NCBI GenBank assembly: GCA_002420305.1 | Contig: DIHT01000150.1 | Span: forward strand, 1-19,739 | Reading direction: 5' to 3' | DNA from: Akkermansiaceae bacterium UBA5689 | GTDB lineage: Bacteria; Verrucomicrobiota; Verrucomicrobiia; Verrucomicrobiales; Akkermansiaceae | Length of the DNA: 19,739 bases | Shown: in pieces, positions 14,319-19,739 of the stretch | How the letters are laid out: every line of letters starts with the position of its first letter | Position numbering within the stretch: position 1 is the first letter of the stretch | Notes under the pieces: generated by a model | The model's database searches: none | Seen by the model: the letters and a program-made list of their open reading frames with translations, nothing else | What the model was told of the DNA's origin: nothing | Made by a program: the position numbers and the translations under genes

Positions 14319-15290
14319 GTGAGGAAGGGTTTATTTCTGGTCCTGGTTGTGGTGTTGGCTTCCTTGGGTGACGCAGAGGAGATCTCCCCGATTCCGGAGG
14401 TCTCGGTGACCGGATTTCTGGTGAGGGTCTCATGGAGAGGGGATTCCAGTTGGGTTCTTCAGAGAGCAGATTCGGAGGCCTTCCAGAATCTGGGCGACAG
14501 GGCGTTTCGTGATGTGAACAGGGCATGGGTACGGCCGGTAGATGCCGGCTATGAGTATACTGAAAGGGCAGATGAAGCCGTTCTCTATCGGCTGGTAGAC
14601 TACGGGAGCATTCTGCCGGAAGGGCGTCCGGCCAACATTCTGGTCCTGCACGGCAAGGGCATGTTTGCCGGATGGATGGAGCGCACTCCCCTCTGTGAAG
14701 AGTTGGAAGACGCCCTCGGCGATCGGGCTCGCTTTTTCTACGCGCAGGCTCCTCACAGTAACCCCTTCCTCAATATCGTCGGGAGAGAATGGTGGAACTG
14801 CCTCTCTGCCGATTATGGGGATCTGGAGGAGTCGGTTGACTACGTGATCGACTACGCCACTAACAGGATTCCGGGGGATGTGGATCTGGTGATCGGGTAT
14901 TCACAGGGAGGAGCACTCGCCTCCTACCTTTTCAATCTCCTCGATTCGGAGCGGGACCTTGGGAACCTGGCGAAGGCAAGAAAGGCAATCTTTATCAACA
15001 GTGCAGCGATGGGAGACCTTACTTCCCAGTATGATCGGGATGGTTTGGAAAACATTCCTGATATCTACAGCGCATCAAATATCGATACCCTGCACCTGAT
15101 TGCGGAGAGTGATACCATCGTGAAACCTAGGTGGTCAGCGAGCTTGGCGGAGGCCTATCAGAAATCACTTACTATTACCTACCCGGGGGACCATTTCATG
15201 GCGGCTGGTGGGATGAATCCGCTCCTTCTGGTCGACCTCTTCCCGGAAGCGGTCAAGCAGAGGATAGAAGAGTGGGTCCGGGGGAATTAG
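14319..15290 (+). CDS. Secreted FSH1-like serine hydrolase with N-terminal beta domain
   Basis: The GTG at 14319 is preferred to a TTG at 14265: it opens straight into a signal peptide (VRKGLFLVLVVVLASLGDA) and has AGGA six bases upstream. The product is 323 residues. Residues 24-95 look like a small beta-sandwich: WVLQRADSEAFQNLGD and ending VLYRLVDYG, a pattern seen in fibronectin-like or discoidal domains of verrucomicrobial secreted proteins. Residues 104-320 are an alpha/beta hydrolase resembling the FSH1 serine hydrolase/phospholipase-carboxylesterase group: ILVLHGKGMFAGW, nucleophile elbow GYSQGG with Ser195, acid Asp265 in ESDTIVKP and His292 in PGDHFM. The triad is complete. It follows the heme-GSDH gene by 108 bases and converges on the permease gene. 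It is probably an esterase or thioesterase acting outside the cytoplasm; substrate unknown. Fold sure, subfamily less so. Confidence 0.85.
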   Translation: MRKGLFLVLVVVLASLGDAEEISPIPEVSVTGFLVRVSWRGDSSWVLQRADSEAFQNLGDRAFRDVNRAWVRPVDAGYEYTERADEAVLYRLVDYGSILPEGRPANILVLHGKGMFAGWMERTPLCEELEDALGDRARFFYAQAPHSNPFLNIVGREWWNCLSADYGDLEESVDYVIDYATNRIPGDVDLVIGYSQGGALASYLFNLLDSERDLGNLAKARKAIFINSAAMGDLTSQYDRDGLENIPDIYSASNIDTLHLIAESDTIVKPRWSASLAEAYQKSLTITYPGDHFMAAGGMNPLLLVDLFPEAVKQRIEEWVRGN

Positions 15291-15323
15291 GGTTCCATAG
15301 GTGGGGAAGTTTTACCCCGGCAT

Positions 15324-16691
15324 TTACTCCTCGCCTTTTTGCTTCAGCTCTTCGCGCCACTGATCCGCGAAGGACATTTTCAATCCTGGAAGTTCAGGGG
15401 CTTCTTCCGGTGGTTTGATGGCCAGAATGACAAAGGTCATGACGCCAAGGTGGAAGAGGCCAGAGGAAAAGTAGACCGCTGGCACGGAGGAAAGAGCAGA
15501 TTCTAAGGGGCCTGCAACCTTGTTTCCGAGAAAGATAGAGAGGTTGAGTAGAGCCATGTAGGCGCTAAACTGGGAAGCGGCTACCCGACGTTCTGAGACG
15601 TTCATGAAAAGGGTGAATAGTGAAACGCTGAAGAGTCCCAGAAGGCTTGCGAGTACCCACATGTTGGACCTGATAAGCCACTCTTCAGTCCAAAAAGACT
15701 CGAGCTGGCTGAAGGTGATCCAGACGAGGGCAATCAGGGTGCCAGCAATGACAACAGAGCGCTTGGCTCCGAGTTTACTGGCAACGAATCCACCAATGAA
15801 GGCTCCTCCGAGTGAGAACCAGGTCCCAAAGCTCTCAAGATAGGTATACGCTTTCTTGTCCCATCCTACCTCGGTAATAAAGTGTTTGGATGCGATGATG
15901 CTGAGAGCGGAATTGCCCACGTGGCATCCTACCGCAAGCAGGGCTGCAGTCAGGGCGACTCGGCGGCTGAAGGCCTGCTTAATCTGACGGAACAGGATTG
16001 CCGTCGAGCGAGCGTGCTGCTCGTCTTTCTTGAGCTGGGAGGAACCAATAGTCCAGGGAAGAAGTTTCTCGCCCGAGCGCTCCCGGATGAAAAGAGGAAG
16101 GAGCATAATGACAAAGACGCAGGCGCTCAGGGCGACAAGAGCGAGTTGCACACTGCCGCCCTCCATGAAGAGAAAGTGGCCGATGAGCGTGCCGCCGAGG
16201 AAGCTCCCGAGGTAGGAACAGCCATACATGAAACCATTGAGGATGCCGCGTTGCTTCTCCGGCACAAGGTCGACCGCAAGGCTGTCAGTGCAGACGTCCT
16301 GCAGGGAAGTCCAGATATTCACGCTGAGGATCCCAAGTCCAAGAAAACGCAGATTAGAATCGAGGTCCGGCACGGTCGCAAGGATCAGAAGCACCACTAC
16401 GGTCAGGGCCTGCGACAGGATGATCCATGGGCGGCGTTTGCCCATGGAGGCAATTCCAAAGCGGTCAACAATCGGTCCCCAGAGAAATTTGACGGTCCAG
16501 GGGAGGCTGATCATGGCGATGACTCCTCCAATATCGGCAGTGGTAAATCCCTGATCGGCAAGGTGGTTTTTGAGGGCGTAGTGGATGAAGCCCTGAGGAA
16601 GGCCCTGCGAGACATAGAGGGAGCAGAGAGTGACAATACGCAGGAAGGCGCTGCTGCTCAAACTGGGCTGGAGGGATTGTCGGGGAGGCAT
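15324..16691 (-). CDS. MFS permease of the PAT/AmpG-like type
   Basis: A 455-residue membrane protein with about twelve hydrophobic segments. The N-terminal half matches the peptide/acetyl-CoA/drug (PAT) branch of MFS that contains the muropeptide permease AmpG: YVSQGLPQGF at 27-36, KFLWGPIVDRFG near 68-79, GKRRPWIILSQ, and the QDVCTDSLAVDLVPEKQRG block near 130-148. A cytoplasmic loop around 205-240 separates the halves, and the charged tail ends in EELKQKGEE. AmpG imports GlcNAc-anhydroMurNAc muropeptides; whether this one carries those or another oligosaccharide cannot be read. The sequence GAAGGA directly abuts the ATG. It lies 47 bases after an exported glycosidase gene on the same strand, so the two are probably co-transcribed, suggesting import of the sugar that enzyme releases. 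Family sure; substrate inferred. Confidence 0.88.
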   Translation of the reverse strand: MPPRQSLQPSLSSSAFLRIVTLCSLYVSQGLPQGFIHYALKNHLADQGFTTADIGGVIAMISLPWTVKFLWGPIVDRFGIASMGKRRPWIILSQALTVVVLLILATVPDLDSNLRFLGLGILSVNIWTSLQDVCTDSLAVDLVPEKQRGILNGFMYGCSYLGSFLGGTLIGHFLFMEGGSVQLALVALSACVFVIMLLPLFIRERSGEKLLPWTIGSSQLKKDEQHARSTAILFRQIKQAFSRRVALTAALLAVGCHVGNSALSIIASKHFITEVGWDKKAYTYLESFGTWFSLGGAFIGGFVASKLGAKRSVVIAGTLIALVWITFSQLESFWTEEWLIRSNMWVLASLLGLFSVSLFTLFMNVSERRVAASQFSAYMALLNLSIFLGNKVAGPLESALSSVPAVYFSSGLFHLGVMTFVILAIKPPEEAPELPGLKMSFADQWREELKQKGEE

Positions 16692-16738
16692 TCCTTCGGG
16701 AAATTGAAGATATATCTCAGTAAGTTGGCGGGGTCATC

Positions 16739-19306
16739 CTATTTGTCCCACACTTCAATTTCGGTCAATCCGCTCCGTGTATGACCTTTTCCAATATGGG
16801 TGAAGACTACTCGAAGCTTCTGCGATTCCACAGGTGGGAAGGTGACGGTGTTAGCGGCGCTGCCCTTGGGATTTATGGGGGTCTTTTGTTGTCCCGGGAT
16901 CTCAAGCCAATCCTGGCCAGTCCAGTGCTGGAGGGTGTATTTTTTCGGAGCCTGCACTCCTCCACGGTCGTCGTAGAGATGAAGGATGGCGCGGGAGAAT
17001 GTTTTCTTCTCTCCAAAATCAAGGGCAAACCAGTCGGTGTGCTGGTCGGGTGAGCCATAGCAGGTCCAGCGATTGGTAGGAGTGGCCCTGTAAATAATGA
17101 TCCCGTCGTGAGCGCTGGAGGGGACTCCACCGTATCGATCGTGAAACGAAGCGCTCGCTTTGGGAAATCCGCCGCCTTTTGGGTCGGGGTTGAAGGCGAT
17201 GTTGCCGGCTGGGGCTGGAGCAGGAAGATAGGGACCCTCCCGTGGACCCCATGCCTCAAGCTCGGTCAGCCCCGAGCGTTGGTTTGCGTGGTTGGTGAGG
17301 GTGACTCGGATACGCTGAGCTTTGAAACCCGGGTGTTGCACGATGAAGGGTTTTCCGCCCGAGATGGTCATCGACGTCCCGGGATCGGAGGGAACCGGTT
17401 GCCACGGTCCGTCCGCCTTCACGGAATACTCGAATTGAATGGCTGTTGGAACGGTCACAGGTTGATCGTTTCCATCGTCCAAGAGATAGGCCTTCAGGGT
17501 AGTGATAGGACGAAGGGTTCCGAAGTCGACCTCGACCCAGTCCTTGTCGTTGGGAGATCCCTCACTGGTCCAGCGAAGGGGTGGGTGGAGGTCATACCAT
17601 GCGGTATTTCCATCGTGGACGAAGGAGAGCGACGACTTCGGGCCGGTGTGTGAGGCCCGGTAGCGAGGAAACCAGGTTCCATCATTATTGACTGCGTAGT
17701 TGATTTCTCTGCGCGGATGAAGAGCGACTTCCCGCGCCGCAGGCAGTGGTGCGGTCATTTTCCCGAAAGTGGGGGAAGATGCGATTTTTTTGCCATTCGC
17801 AAAGAAATGGAGACCGGCTCCCTTGTCGTAGCGTGAGCCGTCCCGGTCCCATACCAGTGAGACGAGGTGACCCCGGTAGGGAACCTCATCGAGGGCAAAG
17901 TAGTCCCAGTCCTCTGGAATGAGGGGGTCGACAGTGAGGGTGTCCTTGTCCTCAAGAAGGAGGCCGCACAACCCGGTAATGATCAGGTCGACAAATCCAG
18001 AGTGAAAGTAGTGTTCGCTCCGATTGTAGAAGTCGTGATGATCCCAGCTCCCAGTGTCAGGGTGAAGAGCTTCGGCAATGTAAGGCTTACCGTTCTTCCG
18101 GTGGGAGCGGGCGTAAATATGGAGCAGTTTGTAGTAATCCTCCCGGGAAACATGATCCTGACTGTAGTTGTGAAGAAGATTGGCGAGACCTTTTAGGGTC
18201 TGGGTGGTGGCAAAGGGCCAGCTCTGTCCGCTCCACCAGCAGCAGCTGTTTTTGAGGAGGAACAGGGGGTCGTTCCTCTCCACGGTGACGGGACCGAAAT
18301 CTGCAAAGAAATAGGCCGGGTCCATGAGGAATTTCCAGGCCTCCTCGTATCCCGCATCTGGGAGATTAAAGGCCCAGGGGACATACCCAGCCTCTTCTCG
18401 CCCGTGAGGACTTCCAGCAAATTTACCCGTTTCGTAGATCCGGGTATTTTTTCTGATTCGGTTACCCTCTCCGTCTTCTTCATCGTCCCGGAACATGGCG
18501 AGAAAGAATTGGCGCCGGGGATCCCACAGTTGCCGCTGCATGGTGTCCTTCAGGGCCCCAGCCTGCTTTTCATACCGGCCGGCGGCGTCTTGGTCGCCGA
18601 GGAGGCGGGACATTCTTGCGAGAGCCTCGAGGTCAGCCCACATGTAGCTGTTGAAACTGGGGCGGTAACTTGGAGCCCCCGAGAGAATATTTTTCGTCTG
18701 ACGGCTGGCGATATTGAACTCCATGCCGTCGTCATGGCCGACCTGCCAGAACATACCGGCCTCCTTCACCCATGATCTGCTGGTCCAGGTATCGAGGTTT
18801 TTTCTGAGGTCAGGAAGAAGGTCAGCAAGAAAGGTTTTGTTGGGATGCACCAGATGAGTGGCCCATGCCGAGTCTGCCATCCATGCGGAGTAGCGATGAG
18901 GTTGAGCACCTGGGGTGCGGAACCAGTAGCGAGCGTAATCCCGGACGTAGCGGGGGTTACGTAACCAGCGAGTCTCGTAGAACTGGTGGCCACTCGGGCA
19001 GGCAATCGCCCCATAAGCGCCCGACCAGAAAGGACGGTTGATAAATTCTGTCCACAGGTAGCCGGTGGTGGGTGAGCCATAGGTGAGGTGCTTGCTGACC
19101 AGTTCCCATCGGTAATAGTAGGTGGTATTAATTTCCTCGTCAGGGGTATCCAGGAAGGGAATGTTGTCCTCGAACCAATCAAAGTCGCGGTTGTCCCAGA
19201 AGTTCTGGGTCTCGAGAAGTTCTCGCTGGTTAAGAATGGGCGCCCCTCCTGCAGAGAAGAAGGGGGTGAGAAGGGTCAATAGCAGGGGAAGGAGCAGGCG
19301 GAGCAT
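16739..19306 (-). CDS. Exported six-hairpin (MGH1/GH63-like) glycosidase with two F5/8-type C domains
   Basis: An 855-residue exported protein (signal MLRLLLPLLLTLLTPFFSAGG). Residues 28-450 are an (alpha/alpha)6 glycosidase resembling the mannosylglycerate-hydrolase (MGH1)/GH63 group: TTYYYRWELVSKHL, FWSGAYGAIACPSGHQFYETRWL, FNSYMWADLEALARM, CCWWSGQSWPFATTQTLKGLANLL and the acidic patch around SWDHHDFYNRSEHYFHSGFVD. A beta-rich stretch at 455-530 resembles the C-terminal sheet of such enzymes. Two F5/8 type C (discoidin/CBM32-like) domains follow at about 535-687 and 701-855, both ending SGLTE(L/I)E(A/V)W. The discoidin domains suggest binding to glycans at a surface. GGGAG directly abuts the ATG. 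It is first in a probable operon with the AmpG-like permease and divergent from the PSCyt1 gene. Fold and domains sure; GH family number and substrate not. Confidence 0.88.
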   Translation of the reverse strand: MLRLLLPLLLTLLTPFFSAGGAPILNQRELLETQNFWDNRDFDWFEDNIPFLDTPDEEINTTYYYRWELVSKHLTYGSPTTGYLWTEFINRPFWSGAYGAIACPSGHQFYETRWLRNPRYVRDYARYWFRTPGAQPHRYSAWMADSAWATHLVHPNKTFLADLLPDLRKNLDTWTSRSWVKEAGMFWQVGHDDGMEFNIASRQTKNILSGAPSYRPSFNSYMWADLEALARMSRLLGDQDAAGRYEKQAGALKDTMQRQLWDPRRQFFLAMFRDDEEDGEGNRIRKNTRIYETGKFAGSPHGREEAGYVPWAFNLPDAGYEEAWKFLMDPAYFFADFGPVTVERNDPLFLLKNSCCWWSGQSWPFATTQTLKGLANLLHNYSQDHVSREDYYKLLHIYARSHRKNGKPYIAEALHPDTGSWDHHDFYNRSEHYFHSGFVDLIITGLCGLLLEDKDTLTVDPLIPEDWDYFALDEVPYRGHLVSLVWDRDGSRYDKGAGLHFFANGKKIASSPTFGKMTAPLPAAREVALHPRREINYAVNNDGTWFPRYRASHTGPKSSLSFVHDGNTAWYDLHPPLRWTSEGSPNDKDWVEVDFGTLRPITTLKAYLLDDGNDQPVTVPTAIQFEYSVKADGPWQPVPSDPGTSMTISGGKPFIVQHPGFKAQRIRVTLTNHANQRSGLTELEAWGPREGPYLPAPAPAGNIAFNPDPKGGGFPKASASFHDRYGGVPSSAHDGIIIYRATPTNRWTCYGSPDQHTDWFALDFGEKKTFSRAILHLYDDRGGVQAPKKYTLQHWTGQDWLEIPGQQKTPINPKGSAANTVTFPPVESQKLRVVFTHIGKGHTRSGLTEIEVWDK

Positions 19307-19392
19307 CTCCCACGACTAATCAGAGGGAAAGCCACCATCAATCCAAATTTACGCTGCGAACTCTAGTTCACCATGATCAGATGATGATCCTC

Positions 19393-19412
19393 TCATTGCC
19401 ATGGGGCAATGA
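19393..19412. repeat. Perfect inverted repeat in a divergent intergenic gap
   Basis: TCATTGCC (19393-19400) and GGCAATGA (19405-19412) are perfect inverted 8-base arms around ATGG. A direct repeat ATGATCCT occurs at 19384-19391 and 19409-19416, flanking and partly overlapping it. The element lies in the 127-base gap between the glycosidase gene (-) and the second PSCyt1 gene (+), 21 bases before the latter's ATG, a fitting place for an operator. No regulator gene is in the window, so its ligand or protein is unknown. Confidence 0.45.
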
Positions 19413-19424
19413 TCCTGAATTAAT
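19396..19424 (+). promoter_or_regulatory. Candidate promoter overlapping the inverted repeat
   Basis: TTGCCA (19396-19401, five of six to the -35) lies inside the inverted repeat, and ATTAAT (19419-19424, four of six to the -10) follows after 17 bases. The -10 ends nine bases before the ATG at 19434. If real, a protein on the repeat would block polymerase. The -10 match is poor at its two most important positions, so this stays weak. Confidence 0.23.
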
Positions 19425-19433
19425 CAGGGGTCG

Positions 19434-19739
19434 ATGAGGCTGTTTTCATGTGTAGTGATCTTTCTCGGCGGTTTGCTGACCGCTGGAGGGAAGGTGGAGT
19501 ACAACAGAGAGGTTCTGCCGATTCTAACTGCGAAGTGCCTTGCCTGCCACGGCCCGGACGCATCGCAACAGAAGGCAGACTTGCGACTCGATGATCCCGG
19601 GGAAGCATACAGGGAGCGTGATGGATTACGTGTGGTCGTTCCGGGAGATCCGGATCAGAGTGAGCTGGTCCATCGGATTTTTTCAAAAGATGAGGACGAG
19701 GTTATGCCTCCTCCAGGAGAGGGAACGGCATTGACTGAT
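19434..19739 (+). CDS. Second PSCyt1-type cytochrome protein (3' end missing)
   Basis: The frame is open from the ATG at 19434 to the last base, giving 102 residues with no stop codon. The start has a signal peptide (MRLFSCVVIFLGGLLTAGG) and AGGGG at 19426-19430, four bases upstream, one of the few well-placed Shine-Dalgarno sites here. The mature part is a PSCyt1 segment: YNREVLPILTAKC, heme motif CLACH at 39-43, then GPDASQQKADLRLDD, VVPGDPDQSELVHRI and MPPPGEG. This matches the pattern of the first gene of the window. Relatives continue into DUF1549 and DUF1553 and are often followed by a DUF1501 gene; that can be expected beyond the edge but is not seen. The gene diverges from the glycosidase-permease pair. 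Family sure; function unknown. Confidence 0.9.
   Translation, partial: MRLFSCVVIFLGGLLTAGGKVEYNREVLPILTAKCLACHGPDASQQKADLRLDDPGEAYRERDGLRVVVPGDPDQSELVHRIFSKDEDEVMPPPGEGTALTD

Noticed and set aside
15303..15318. GGGG...CCCC pairing between the serine hydrolase and permease genes
   Set aside because: Only four pairs close an eight-base loop, with no T-run; likely chance.
15882..16784. A 300-codon open frame on the plus strand across the permease gene
   Set aside because: It is highly charged, the expected product of reading hydrophobic transmembrane codons backwards, and matches nothing known.

Overview
The window looks like a piece of a Verrucomicrobiota (PVC-group) chromosome. This rests on gene content: PSCyt1/DUF1549/DUF1553 cytochromes, a DUF1501 protein, and two dehydrogenases fused to the single-heme domain first described in Pirellula/Verrucomicrobium. 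Few starts have a well-placed Shine-Dalgarno, which also fits. No rRNA, tRNA, CRISPR array, insertion sequence or phage gene was seen. Thirteen coding sequences were found: eleven complete and two cut by the window edges (the first lacks its 5' end, the last its 3' end). Coding density is high, with no gene-free gap above 200 bases.

Layout. Bases 1-3722 (+): a PSCyt1-DUF1549-DUF1553 protein followed by its usual DUF1501 partner. Bases 3741-6802: an SLC13/DASS anion transporter (-), a small cupin (+) and a lipoprotein SMP-30/gluconolactonase-like protein (+). Bases 6886-9096 (-): a secreted alpha/beta hydrolase behind a secreted Dabb-domain protein. Bases 9286-9912 (+): an exported CIA30-like protein. 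Bases 9935-14210: two divergent cytochrome-dehydrogenase fusions carrying the same two kinds of module in opposite order. Bases 14319-15290 (+): a secreted serine hydrolase. Bases 15324-19306 (-): an AmpG-like permease behind an exported six-hairpin glycosidase with two discoidin domains. Bases 19434-19739 (+): the start of a second PSCyt1 protein.

At least ten of the thirteen products carry a visible N-terminal export signal (Sec, lipoprotein or Tat-like), and the two transporters are membrane proteins. The set therefore describes chemistry outside the cytoplasm: a glycosidase and two esterase-type hydrolases could release sugars, two heme-linked sugar dehydrogenases could oxidise them to lactones, a lactonase could open these, and the transporters could import the products. 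This joint pathway is inference. Single-gene family calls are mostly firm; substrates are not known.

Regulation: no regulator gene is present. Several starts have promoter-like hexamer pairs so close upstream that the mRNA would be leaderless or nearly so. A perfect 8-bp inverted repeat lies in the divergent gap before the last gene, overlapping one such candidate promoter.
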